From Gemmataceae bacterium (lineage in GTDB: Bacteria > Planctomycetota > Planctomycetia > Gemmatales > Gemmataceae), in assembly GCA_019748295.1 (NCBI GenBank), contig JAIEPT010000062.1, forward strand, positions 1 through 47,228: a stretch of DNA of 47,228 nt. The letters are read 5' to 3'. The number at the start of each line of letters is the position of its first letter. Positions within the stretch are counted from its first letter, which is position 1. A model generated the notes under the pieces. It was not told the DNA's origin, did not search any database, and was given only the letters and a program-made list of their open reading frames with translations. A program made the translations under genes and the position numbers. This document shows, one piece after another, positions 27,830 through 36,069 of the stretch.

Positions 27830-28669
27830 TTGAGAAAGATCGCCATCCTTCCGACGCTCCTCACCCTGGGCAACGGCGTGTGCGGCTTCGCCTCGATCAC
27901 GATGGCGAGCAAGATCTTTCCGGGCGTCTCGCCGGAACACATCGACCGATTCTTCGCTGCCGCCGGTTGGCTCATCATCTTCGCCATGGTCTTCGACGTG
28001 CTCGACGGCTACGTCGCCCGCCTCTCCAAAACCGCCTCGAAGTTCGGCGGCGAACTCGACAGCCTTTGCGATGCCGTGAGCTTCGGCGTCGCTCCCGCAT
28101 TCCTGCTCCTGAAAATGGGACCGGGCTGGGAGCCGAATCCCTTCTTGCATCAACTGCTCGCCGGCATTGCCGCGCTTTACATGGTGTGCACGATCCTTCG
28201 CCTTGCCCGCTTCAACGTGGACAACACCCCGGACCCGGACAGCCACAAACGCTTCCGCGGATTGCCGTCGCCGGGCGCGGCCGGATGCCTTGCGTCGCTG
28301 GCGATCGTCCGCGGCGATTTCCCGGGCAACTTCGTGCAACTCTTCAGCGACGTGAGCCAGGACGCATTGCGGCAGACGATTCAGCGTAGCGTCGAAATTT
28401 TCTCGCCGATGGGTGCTTTGGTTGTCGCCCTGCTGATGGTTTCGATCGTGCCCTTCCCGCATTTCGGCAAGCAATTCCGCGGCAAACGCCATGGCGGATT
28501 GCTGATCCAGATCCTGCTTGCCGTACTCGTGATCGTGATGGTCCGCGACTTGGCGTTCATGATCATCTTCTGGGGCTACGCGTTCTTCTTCCCGCTTCGC
28601 GCCGCGTATCTTCGCTACGTCGCTCCCCCGTCTCAAGCGAATCCGCGCCCCGAAGGCGGGATCTCGTAG
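27830..28669 (+). CDS. pssA: CDP-diacylglycerol-serine O-phosphatidyltransferase
   Basis: About 279 residues from the TTG at 27830, chosen because AAGGGGAG lies 8 bases upstream and the product begins LRKIAILPTLLTLGNGVCGF like other PssA proteins; an ATG at 27785 would add 15 residues without a ribosome site. It makes phosphatidylserine from CDP-diacylglycerol and serine in the membrane. The CDP-alcohol motif is complete: DVLDGYVARLSKTASKFGGELDSLCD (D..DG..AR..........G..D...D). Six or more membrane segments follow. The 30-base gap to ribE suggests co-transcription. Confidence 0.9.
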   Translation: MRKIAILPTLLTLGNGVCGFASITMASKIFPGVSPEHIDRFFAAAGWLIIFAMVFDVLDGYVARLSKTASKFGGELDSLCDAVSFGVAPAFLLLKMGPGWEPNPFLHQLLAGIAALYMVCTILRLARFNVDNTPDPDSHKRFRGLPSPGAAGCLASLAIVRGDFPGNFVQLFSDVSQDALRQTIQRSVEIFSPMGALVVALLMVSIVPFPHFGKQFRGKRHGGLLIQILLAVLVIVMVRDLAFMIIFWGYAFFFPLRAAYLRYVAPPSQANPRPEGGIS

Positions 28670-28699
28670 CAAATCCCCGCCTTCGACTTCGGAAGCAGC

Positions 28700-29338
28700 A
28701 TGTTCACCGGCCTCGTCGAAACCATGGGCAACGTCGTCGCCGCCACGAATGAAGGCGAGGGGCGACGCCTCACGATCGATAGCTCGCTGATCGCCGACGG
28801 CTTGCCGATTGGCGCTAGTGTTGCCGTGAATGGGGTGTGTCTTACGGCCGTCGCGATTCGGAATTCGCAATTCGATTTCGAGGCGGGCCCCGAAACCTTG
28901 AAACGCACCAACCTTGGCGAAGTCCGGCCCGGCGATCGCGTCAACCTCGAGCGAGCCCTCAAGGTGGGCGATCGACTGGGCGGCCATATCGTGCAAGGCC
29001 ATGTCGATGCCGTGGGCGAAATCTCCAAGCGCGAACGTGAAGGGGAGTGGGAGGTCGTTCGCTTCGCCTGTCCCGCGGATCTGACGTCGTGCATGGTTCC
29101 CAAGGGCTCCATCACCGTCGATGGCGTGAGCCTGACGCTCGTCGACGTGAATCCTGGCGAATTCAGCGTCGCCCTGATTCCGCACACGATGGATGCCACA
29201 ACGCTTGGCTTCAAGCCCGTCGGCGCGACGGTGAATCTCGAAGTCGACATCTTCGCCAAATACATCCAGAAGCAATGGCAATCGGCAGCCGCGGAATGGA
29301 TGGTGAAATTCCAAGCCCACGCCCAGGGGCGACCGTAG
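28700..29338 (+). CDS. ribE: Riboflavin synthase alpha subunit
   Basis: 212 residues. It joins two 6,7-dimethyl-8-ribityllumazine molecules to make riboflavin. The two lumazine-binding repeats are visible: MFTGLVETMGNV ... GASVAVNGVCLTAV ... FEAGPETLKRTNLGEV and GGHIVQGHVDAVG ... VPKGSITVDGVSLTLV ... IPHTMDATTLG. The stop at 29336-29338 lies inside a CCCAGGGGCGA palindromic repeat beginning about 29313, so the last residues (QAHAQGRP) are encoded by repeat DNA. This suggests the insertion moved the original stop. Beta-subunit and other rib genes are not adjacent. Confidence 0.95.
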   Translation: MFTGLVETMGNVVAATNEGEGRRLTIDSSLIADGLPIGASVAVNGVCLTAVAIRNSQFDFEAGPETLKRTNLGEVRPGDRVNLERALKVGDRLGGHIVQGHVDAVGEISKREREGEWEVVRFACPADLTSCMVPKGSITVDGVSLTLVDVNPGEFSVALIPHTMDATTLGFKPVGATVNLEVDIFAKYIQKQWQSAAAEWMVKFQAHAQGRP

Positions 29339-29421
29339 GGAACTTCTGGGTTCGGAGTGTCGGCAGTGTGATACGTTTTCGGGCTGGAACCCAGGAGCTC
29401 GCTACGCTCGCCCCTGGGCTT
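29313..29421. repeat. CCCAGGGGCGA palindromic repeat, copy C, overlapping ribE
   Basis: The outer arms begin AAGCCCACGCCCAGGGGCGA and end CTCGCCCCTGGGCTT, with inner GGAACTTCTGGGTTC / GGAACCCAGGAGCTC. The left arm carries the ribE stop codon. The right end is 18 bases before the rsmA start. Confidence 0.85.
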
Positions 29422-29438
29422 GGACATAGAACATCAAC

Positions 29439-30407
29439 ATGTCCCAACCCGACCTGCCTTCGCCGCGTCAAACTCAGTCCTTCCTACGAACGTTGTTCCA
29501 GGAACATGGGCTGCACCCCAAGAACAAGCTTGGGCAGAACTTCCTTATCGACTTGAATCTTCTCGAATTCATCGTTCGCGAAGGCGAGGTGACGAAGGAC
29601 GATCTCTGCCTCGAAGTCGGCACCGGCACCGGCAGTTTGACCGCCAAGCTCAGCGATGCCGCGAAGGCGGTCGTCTCGGTCGAAATCGACCATCACTTCC
29701 ATGAGGTCAATACGCGCGGCTTGGGCCGTCTTCCCAACATCACGCTTATTTTTGGCGACGTCCTCAAGAACAAAAACCTCCTGAACCCGACCGTCACCAA
29801 TCAACTTCGACTGACCCTGGAGAAGGTGCAGCCCAAGAACCTGAAGCTGGTGGCCAATCTTCCTTATGCCGTGGCCACGCCGGTGATTTCCAACTTCCTG
29901 ATGTCCGAATTCGCATTTGAGCGGATGGTCGTGACGGTGCAGTGGGAGATTGCCGAACGGCTGACCGCGAAGCCGAACACGAAGGAATACAGTTCGCTCG
30001 CCGTGCTGGTGCAGAGCCTCGCCGACGTCGAAATCCTGCGGCGGCTTTCGCCCGCGGTATTTTGGCCGAAGCCCAAAGTCGATTCCGCCATCGTCCGCAT
30101 CCGCCCCAATGCGGCCAAGCGAGCGATGGTCAACGAGCCGCTGATGTTTCGGGTCTTTCTCCGCGATCTGTATGCTCACCGCCGCAAGAATCTGCGTGGC
30201 GCGATGCTGGCTGCCGCGGGACGAGACCATGAAAAGGCGGAGATCGATCAATTGATTGGCGAACTTGGCATGGACGGCCTCGGCCGAGCCGAGACGCTCG
30301 ACATTCCGCAGCACCTCAAACTGTTCGAGGCGTTCCGCAAACGCGGCCTGCTCTCGGCGGACAAGCGAGATGACTCCGCGGATGACGACGCTTTGCCCGC
30401 GGTCTGA
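29439..30407 (+). CDS. rsmA: 16S rRNA dimethyladenosine transferase (KsgA/RsmA)
   Basis: 322 residues. It dimethylates two adjacent adenosines of 16S rRNA helix 45 during small-subunit maturation. Motifs: HPKNKLGQNFLID at the N-terminus, SAM-binding LEVGTGTGSLT, VVSVEID, the catalytic LVANLPYAVATPVISNFL (NLPY) and the C-terminal RRLSPAVFWPKPKVDSAIV block. It has a longer N-terminal helix (about 20 residues) than E. coli KsgA. It is separated from ribE by the palindromic repeat. Confidence 0.95.
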   Translation: MSQPDLPSPRQTQSFLRTLFQEHGLHPKNKLGQNFLIDLNLLEFIVREGEVTKDDLCLEVGTGTGSLTAKLSDAAKAVVSVEIDHHFHEVNTRGLGRLPNITLIFGDVLKNKNLLNPTVTNQLRLTLEKVQPKNLKLVANLPYAVATPVISNFLMSEFAFERMVVTVQWEIAERLTAKPNTKEYSSLAVLVQSLADVEILRRLSPAVFWPKPKVDSAIVRIRPNAAKRAMVNEPLMFRVFLRDLYAHRRKNLRGAMLAAAGRDHEKAEIDQLIGELGMDGLGRAETLDIPQHLKLFEAFRKRGLLSADKRDDSADDDALPAV

Positions 30408-30470
30408 TCCCCACCGTGCGCTGGGCTTACGGTGGGGCTTGGCGGGTAAACGCACATCTATGCACCGCTC

Positions 30471-30520
30471 TTTTCCCTCACCCCGGCCCCTCTCCCGGAG
30501 GGAGAGGGGAGAAATGCAGT
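30471..30520. repeat. Half copy of the GGGGTGAGGG-type element
   Basis: Only the right half is present: TTTTCCCTCACCCCGGCCCC and its TCTCCCGGAGGGAGAGGGGAG arm. It lies between the convergent rsmA and pyrD genes, 15 bases before the pyrD stop. Confidence 0.65.
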
Positions 30521-30534
30521 TGCATAAAGAGAGG

Positions 30535-31440
30535 TCAGCCGGCAAGCGTGCCGACGATATCCGCCACGCGCGTCGCCCCAAGTTGCAGCAAGGCGGCGGG
30601 AAGCTGATCGGCAAGCGTGCCGGAAAGCGTTGGGTTGAAGAAGTTCGCGGTCCCGACTTGCACCGCGGAAGCGCCGGCGATGAGAAACTCCATCACATCA
30701 TCGATGTTCGAGATGCCGCCGATTCCGATGATGGGAATCTTCACGTTTCGGGCGACGCGCCACACGGCCCGCAATGCGAGCGGCTTGATGGCGGGGCCGC
30801 TCAATCCGCCGGTCACGTTTCCGAGGATCGGCTTGCGGCGTTTCCAATCGATCGCCATGCCGACGAACGTGTTGACCAGCGAAACCGCATCCGCGCCGCC
30901 GTCGGCTGCCGCCTGAGCGATCGGCACGATGTCGGTCACGTTGGGCGTCAACTTGGCGAGAATGGGCAGCGAACAAACCGCACGCACGCCGGCGACCACT
31001 CGCTTGGTGACGGCGGGATCGATGGCGAAATCCACGCCCCCCGAAACATTCGGGCACGAAAGATTCAGCTCCAGCGCCGCCAGCCCCGTCGATCGACCGA
31101 CCTTCTCCGCCATGGCGAGGAACTCAGCCTCCGTCTTCCCGGCGATATTGCCGATCACCGCAGTCGGCAGCGTTCGCAGATAGGGCAGATAGTGCTTGAG
31201 GAAATGGTCGAGGCCATCGTTGTCCAGCCCAATCGCATTCAGCATCCCCGCAGCCGTTTCAACGGTTCGTGGCGGCGGATTGCCGGCACGCGGAGCCTGC
31301 GTCACCGTCTTCGGAACGATGCCGCCAAGCTTCGCGAAATCGACCAGGCCTTCCATCTCCCGCGCGTAGCCGAACGTGCCCGATGCGACCAGAATCGGAT
31401 TCCCAAGCTTCAAGCGGCCAAGGGTGATGGAGAGATCCAT
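30535..31440 (-). CDS. pyrD: Dihydroorotate dehydrogenase, class 1B-like
   Basis: 301 residues. It oxidises dihydroorotate to orotate in pyrimidine synthesis with FMN. Visible blocks are [40 protein letters not shown], the catalytic-cysteine loop [12 protein letters not shown], and the FMN-binding [29 protein letters not shown]. The cysteine (rather than serine) base and length fit class 1 enzymes; class 1B would use a PyrK partner, which is not seen here. It is downstream of dcd on the same strand with a 92-base gap that contains an AT-rich repeat. Confidence 0.95.
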   Translation of the reverse strand: MDLSITLGRLKLGNPILVASGTFGYAREMEGLVDFAKLGGIVPKTVTQAPRAGNPPPRTVETAAGMLNAIGLDNDGLDHFLKHYLPYLRTLPTAVIGNIAGKTEAEFLAMAEKVGRSTGLAALELNLSCPNVSGGVDFAIDPAVTKRVVAGVRAVCSLPILAKLTPNVTDIVPIAQAAADGGADAVSLVNTFVGMAIDWKRRKPILGNVTGGLSGPAIKPLALRAVWRVARNVKIPIIGIGGISNIDDVMEFLIAGASAVQVGTANFFNPTLSGTLADQLPAALLQLGATRVADIVGTLAG

Positions 31441-31445
31441 AGGTA

Positions 31446-31530
31446 AATTTCAAATTGCAGATTTCGAATTGCAAATTCGAAAACCGAAGATTTCTGTTCC
31501 TTCATTTGCAATCTGCAATTCGAAATTCGA
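31446..31530. repeat. AT-rich inverted repeat between dcd and pyrD
   Basis: Copies of ATTTGCAATCTGCAATTCGAAATT-like sequence occur in both orientations: CAAATTGCAGATTTCGAATT on the left, and TTTGCAATCTGCAATTCG then AAATTCGAAATC on the right. It is unusually AT-rich against its surroundings. Confidence 0.6.
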
Positions 31531-31532
31531 AA

Positions 31533-32090
31533 TCACTTGTTTTGGCCCACGACGAACGGCAGCGTTAGCCCGCCCTGATCCTGATACTTCCCCTTCTTGT
31601 CCGCGTAGCTCTTCTCGCAGACTTCGTCCGCTTTGAAAAACAGGATCTGGGCGATGCCTTCATTCGCGTAAATCTTCGCAGGGAGCGGCGTCGTGTTGCT
31701 GATCTCGATCGTGATTTTGCCGCGCCATTCCGGCTCCAGCGGCGTCACGTTGACGATGATGCCGCAGCGGGCGTAGGTCGATTTGCCGAGGCATGTGGCC
31801 AACACGTCGCGCGGAATCTCGAAGTATTCCACCGTCTCCGCCAGTGCGAAACTGTTCGGCGGGATGACGCAATGATCCGCCTCGATGTCCACGAACGCGG
31901 AAGGATCGAACTTCTTCGGATCGATCACCGCGCCGTAGACGTTCGTGAAGATCTTGAAGCTGCGGCCCACGCGGACGTCGTAGCCATAGCTGGAAACGCC
32001 GTAAGAGATCACGCCGGGGCGATGCGACTCCTCGGCGAACGGTTCGATCTTGACGAGCTTTCGAATCTGCCAGTCGGCGAGCAATCCCAT
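31533..32090 (-). CDS. dcd: dCTP deaminase
   Basis: 185 residues. It deaminates dCTP to dUTP as a source of thymidylate. Motifs: [22 protein letters not shown]-like [57 protein letters not shown], with the glutamate of EPEW in the catalytic place. The C-terminal [15 protein letters not shown] is the trimer-closing tail. It is divergent from the hypothetical gene at 32240. Confidence 0.95.
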   Translation of the reverse strand: MGLLADWQIRKLVKIEPFAEESHRPGVISYGVSSYGYDVRVGRSFKIFTNVYGAVIDPKKFDPSAFVDIEADHCVIPPNSFALAETVEYFEIPRDVLATCLGKSTYARCGIIVNVTPLEPEWRGKITIEISNTTPLPAKIYANEGIAQILFFKADEVCEKSYADKKGKYQDQGGLTLPFVVGQNK

Positions 32091-32239
32091 GGTCGATCCT
32101 CACGGTGTGCCGACTGTCTTATCCGGCCTGCCCCGATCCGCCCATTTGCAAAACCGTGTCGATTCCGATAATTTCCACATTCCGCAATCGCTTTGACGGC
32201 CCCTCCGCGAGCGTGCGGCTCTTCACCAGGATTCTCGAC

Positions 32240-32872
32240 ATGCTTCGTTGGACGATGCTCGCCCTGCTTCCGCTTCTTCTTTTCGCGGCCGCCCCGGCTC
32301 AAGAGAAGAAGGGGCAGTTGTTCCAATCCGATTACCTGCCGCTGAAAGTGGGCAATCGCTGGATCTACAAAGCCGGCAAGGAGAAGGTCACGGTCGAAGT
32401 CGAACGACAAGAAACGATCAAGCGAAAGGTGAAGACGCAGGATGATTTCCGGTACGAACTGATCGAAGCCTTCCGCCTGAAAATCACCGCGGGGGACAAG
32501 ACGTTGCATGAGCACGTGGTGGTGGCCGAAGACGGCATCTATCGCGTCAGCGCCGCCGGCAAGGAGATCCAGCCGCCGCTCCGTTTGCTGAAACTCCCGC
32601 CCATGGCTGACGACTCATGGCTGATCGACAGCGTGACGGAGAACATCGTGCTGAAGGGCCGTTTCGCCACCCTGGGGGACAAGGTGAGCGTGCCTGCTTA
32701 TCCCGAAGGCGTGGCCGCCGTGCTGTCCAGCTGCGACGACTTTCAGATCGGTTCGCAACGCATGTCGGCCCGCTATTGGTTCGTCCCGAAGGTCGGCATC
32801 GTGAAGCAGGAAGTGAAGGCGGGGACGAGCGACGTATCGATGGAACTCGAGCGATTCGAACCCGCGAAGTGA
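32240..32872 (+). CDS. Small secreted hypothetical protein
   Basis: 210 residues; the start at ATG 32240 (MLRWTMLALLPLLLFAAAPAQE) gives a good signal peptide; a longer open frame begins at 32105. The mature part has DYLPLKVGNRWIYKAGKEKVTVEVE and later RYWFVPKVGIVKQEVKAG, an alternating beta-strand pattern resembling the exported DUF-type single-domain proteins with an NxWxY motif. I do not recognise the family. A palindromic repeat starts 17 bases after the stop. Confidence 0.75.
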   Translation: MLRWTMLALLPLLLFAAAPAQEKKGQLFQSDYLPLKVGNRWIYKAGKEKVTVEVERQETIKRKVKTQDDFRYELIEAFRLKITAGDKTLHEHVVVAEDGIYRVSAAGKEIQPPLRLLKLPPMADDSWLIDSVTENIVLKGRFATLGDKVSVPAYPEGVAAVLSSCDDFQIGSQRMSARYWFVPKVGIVKQEVKAGTSDVSMELERFEPAK

Positions 32873-32889
32873 TGCATGGAGTGGTCCCC

Positions 32890-32996
32890 AAGCCCAGGGG
32901 CGACCGTAGGTAGCTCCTGGGATCGGAGTGTCGGAAGAGCGCCATGATTCGGTCTGGATCGGATCCCAGGAGCTCGCTACGCTCGCCCCTGGGCTT
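32890..32996. repeat. CCCAGGGGCGA palindromic repeat, copy D
   Basis: AGCCCAGGGGCGACCGTAGG at the left pairs with GCTACGCTCGCCCCTGGGCT at the right, with inner TAGCTCCTGGGATC / GGATCCCAGGAGCT. It closes the gap between two convergent genes. Confidence 0.85.
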
Positions 32997-33025
32997 GGCG
33001 CGATCGGTACTTGTCGTTGGTCTTT

Positions 33026-34060
33026 TTAGATCCCCTTGATGCCGCCCCCCAGGGCGTTGATGTAGTTGCCGTAGATCGCGAAGATGGTGTAGATGATGAA
33101 CCCCGCCACGCAGAGCCAGATGAAGCCGCCGGCCGCCTTCACCAAGACGCCGATGCGTCGAGTCGCCTCGTCATGCAGGTATTCCGCCTGATGACGCATC
33201 ATTTCAGGCACTCGGCCTGCTTCTTCCGACGAGGCGATCATCTCGAGAAAGGACGCAGGGAAAATCCCTGTTTCCGCAAGCGAATCGTACAGAGTGTGGC
33301 CCGTCTGCAGCGCCTGGGCCGCTTGCGGGGCTTTCGTTCGATACACGGGGTTGTCGGTCAGGTCGAAACTCAGATTCATCGCTCGAACAATGGGAATCCC
33401 GGCATCCAACGTCAGGTGAAGTCCCAGGGCGAATCGGCCGAGTGCGAGCGTCTCAAGAGCGGTCCCAACCAAAGGAATCCTCATGAGAAGCCGCGTCAGC
33501 CCGGCTGTCCCGCCGAATAGTTTGGGAAACGCTTTCCAAACGAGCACGATGGCCGCAACGACGCCGAGAACGACGCTTACGAAGATCAAGCTGCCCGTCG
33601 GCCCCGCGAGGCCGAAGATGCGGATCGGCTGGGAGTTTCGGGACTCCGCAATAATTCCGACTACGTAGATGACGATTGCGATGATGAACACTGCGCCGGC
33701 GAGCTGAAGCAACGGCCCCATCGCCTGCCGCCGAAACTCGCGTCGTCGGTCGCGTTCCAGCGTCATGTAGCGCTCGAGTTCCTGCATCGCCTCCGGCAGT
33801 TTGCCCGTCTCTTCGCCGACATGAACAAGGGGCATCACGATGGCGGGAAACGCGGCTTTTTCACGTTCCAGCACTTCGCCGAGGCTTTCCCCACGCTCGA
33901 CCGCTTCCACCACGCGTTTGCATAAGGGGCGAACCGCGGGATTGCCCGAACGCGCCTGCTGACGGAAGCTGTCGCGAACCGTCAGGCCCGCGGCAAGCTG
34001 ATGCCGCAAGGCACGGAACATTTCCACTAGGTGATTCACGGAAAGTCGCGACGAGAACAT
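33026..34060 (-). CDS. Type II secretion/type IV pilus GspF/PilC-like protein
   Basis: 344 residues. Two copies of the T2SSF domain are visible: N-terminal SVNHLVEMFRALRHQLAAGLTVRDSFRQQ ... LVHVGEETGKLPEAMQELERYMTLERD, and C-terminal LALGRFALGLHLTLDAGIPIVRAM ... EMIASSEEAGRVPEMMRHQAEYLHDEA. Membrane segments lie between (AGAVFIIAIVIYVVGII, SLIFVSVVLGVVAAIVLVW) and at the end (GFIWLCVAGFIIYTIFAIYG). The family forms the inner-membrane platform of pilus or secretion machines. No other gsp or pil genes are in the window, so its machine is unclear. It follows the VWA gene on the same strand. Confidence 0.85.
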   Translation of the reverse strand: MFSSRLSVNHLVEMFRALRHQLAAGLTVRDSFRQQARSGNPAVRPLCKRVVEAVERGESLGEVLEREKAAFPAIVMPLVHVGEETGKLPEAMQELERYMTLERDRRREFRRQAMGPLLQLAGAVFIIAIVIYVVGIIAESRNSQPIRIFGLAGPTGSLIFVSVVLGVVAAIVLVWKAFPKLFGGTAGLTRLLMRIPLVGTALETLALGRFALGLHLTLDAGIPIVRAMNLSFDLTDNPVYRTKAPQAAQALQTGHTLYDSLAETGIFPASFLEMIASSEEAGRVPEMMRHQAEYLHDEATRRIGVLVKAAGGFIWLCVAGFIIYTIFAIYGNYINALGGGIKGI

Positions 34061-34166
34061 TCCGAACGCCTCGGTGAAGTTTGGGGCCGGATCGAGCTAC
34101 GTTATCGGCATCTTCGCGTCGATGGAATGTCGAACGCGAGAATTCCGGGTGTGCATCGCTCAAAAA

Positions 34167-35567
34167 TCAAAAATCTATGTCTTGAGCAACCATGACTTCC
34201 TCCGCCCGCGAGGATGCCGCCAGCGAGCGGTTGAGCATTTCCTGCGAGATCGAGCCGTTTCGCTGAAACTCGTCCCGCATCGCCGCGTATTGGTTGACCA
34301 TCGCCTGATCGCCGAAATCGCGAAACTTGGCGAGGAGCGCTTCGAGCAGCTTGGCGACGATCGCGCGGTCTCGATCGTTGGCCTGATTCGCGGCGAGCAA
34401 ATCGATCTTGTGTTGCAGAAACAGAACCTGCCGCTGCACCTCCGCCCGCGCGAGCACTCGCTTCACGTCGCCGGAACGCTCGCCCAATCGTGCAACGTCG
34501 TCGGTGTATTCGACGACGACGTTGCTTTCGAGATGATGCAGGTTGGCAGGGTCGCTCGTCAACTGAAACTCAAGCGTCGCCTTGGCGATGCGAAACCGCT
34601 GATGCGACGAACGGGCGGGCAAGGTGCAGCGAAAGAGAAACTCATAGGCCTTGCCGCGCTCCATCTGTTCGAGCCGAAGCGTGACCATCTGATGGGCATC
34701 GGGTTGCAGGTCGCCGACGAACAGAATCTCGGGCCGGGTGCGGTACAACTCGCGGACCTGGATCTCCGGCGAGAGCCAAAGCTTCAATGAGACGTTCGAC
34801 GCCTGAATGTTCTGCTGGCCCGTGAGCACTTGGAAGAAGAGTTGCTCCGCGTCGCTTTCGGAGCGGATATGGTTGAACCCGCCCGCGAGCGTGGTCTTGG
34901 CGACGTTCGTCAGAAACGCCACTTTGCACTCGCCGGTGCCGAACGCGACGATGGGGACGTTCAGGTCGCGGCCGAGCAGTTGTGCCTCGCTTAGGGCTCG
35001 CTCGGGATCGTTCGCTTCGCCGTCGGTGAGCAGCACGAGCTTTCGATGCCGCGGCGCGTCGCTGACCGCGGCCAGCACATCGCGAACCGCTTGCATGCCT
35101 TGACCCAGAGCCGTCCCGCCGCCCCCCACTTTCCCGAGCCGATCGACCGCGGCCGCGAGCACCGCCCGATTCGCCGCCGGAGTGGAATGCGTCAGCACGT
35201 AAGGTTGATCGTCGAACGCGACGAGCGTGATCCAATCGTCGGGTTGCAAGCGATCGACGATCTTGCGAACGACGGAGCATGCGGTTTCGCGGCGACTGGG
35301 CACCTCGGACACGACTTCTTCCGACGCGATGCCCTCGGTCGTTTTCGACCGTAGAGTGCGAGCTTGCGGGTCGGGCCGAATGAGAATGTTCATCGACTCG
35401 CTGACGTCCACGAGCAGCAAGAGGTGGACGGGCACATGCCCCGCCCCCGCATCGCGCAGCAAAGCCGGGTTAGGTTCGATCCGAAACAGCACATGCAGAT
35501 CTTCCGACTTCCCCGCTTCAACGCAGGGACGATCGAGTTTCCAGCGCATAAAGAATGGTTCAACCAT
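34167..35567 (-). CDS. VWA-domain protein
   Basis: About 466 residues from ATG 35567 (MVEPFFMRWKLDRPCVEAGKSED); ATGs at 35600 and 35549 are alternatives, and TATACT lies just upstream of 35600. The von Willebrand A domain has the metal site (MIDAS): LLLLVDVSESMN (DxSxS), and later LVLLTDGEAND. The N-terminal part is a small beta domain; the C-terminal part is helical with QYAAMRDEFQRNGSISQEML. There is no signal peptide, so it is probably cytoplasmic, unlike most secreted VWA proteins. It lies 106 bases upstream of the GspF-like gene and may share its transcript. The function is not known. Confidence 0.8.
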   Translation of the reverse strand: MVEPFFMRWKLDRPCVEAGKSEDLHVLFRIEPNPALLRDAGAGHVPVHLLLLVDVSESMNILIRPDPQARTLRSKTTEGIASEEVVSEVPSRRETACSVVRKIVDRLQPDDWITLVAFDDQPYVLTHSTPAANRAVLAAAVDRLGKVGGGGTALGQGMQAVRDVLAAVSDAPRHRKLVLLTDGEANDPERALSEAQLLGRDLNVPIVAFGTGECKVAFLTNVAKTTLAGGFNHIRSESDAEQLFFQVLTGQQNIQASNVSLKLWLSPEIQVRELYRTRPEILFVGDLQPDAHQMVTLRLEQMERGKAYEFLFRCTLPARSSHQRFRIAKATLEFQLTSDPANLHHLESNVVVEYTDDVARLGERSGDVKRVLARAEVQRQVLFLQHKIDLLAANQANDRDRAIVAKLLEALLAKFRDFGDQAMVNQYAAMRDEFQRNGSISQEMLNRSLAASSRAEEVMVAQDIDF

Positions 35568-35720
35568 GGGAAACGTCGCCGACAGGAAGGCGGACAGCAT
35601 TCAGTATAGACGATCCGACCCTTCGCCTTTGCTGAAGGAGAAACGGCGCCTGCTCTTGCCTTCATGAACCCGCAGGCAGTCTCGATCAGATGACATGCGC
35701 CTCAGATCGGAAGTCGCTTC

Positions 35721-35879
35721 GCTTAGGCAAGCGGCAGGAGCTAGCCTACCTCCCTCTCCCTCCGGGAGAGGGCTGGGGTGAGGGTGCCTTTTCTCGCGTA
35801 ACGCCACGTCGCACGCCCTCCACCCCCGGCCCCTCTCCCGGAGGGGGAGGGAACAAATGCAGGCGCCGCTCGCCTTAGC
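35721..35879. repeat. Composite palindromic element (GGGGTGAGGG core), copy 2
   Basis: Terminal inverted repeats (GCTTAGGCAAGCGGC left, complement of GCTAAGGCGAGCGGC right; 13 of 15) enclose the CTCTCCCTCCGGGAGAGGG / GGGGTGAGGG unit and the CCACCCCCGGCCCCTC unit. It is about 88% alike by eye to copy 3 at 43836-43995. It lies between the divergent VWA and kinase genes. Nothing else is seen between 35880 and 36069. Confidence 0.85.
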
Positions 35880-36069
35880 ATGCGCTCGCTTGCCGATGGC
35901 GGTTTTCCTTGCGGGGCGACCTGAACACGACCCCAGTCGAATTGCTGCACCGCCTCAGGTCGCCTGGCGAATCGGCGGCGAGAAACCATGAACCAGCAGC
36001 AAAGGGAACGCCCACGGACAGGATTGTGGCGATGCTCATCGAATGGTTCAATAGGTGCCGGGGTGAACC

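Noticed and set aside
27542-29320. 592-residue open frame antisense to pssA and ribE
   Set aside because: Both genes on the other strand are clearly identified; no motifs here.
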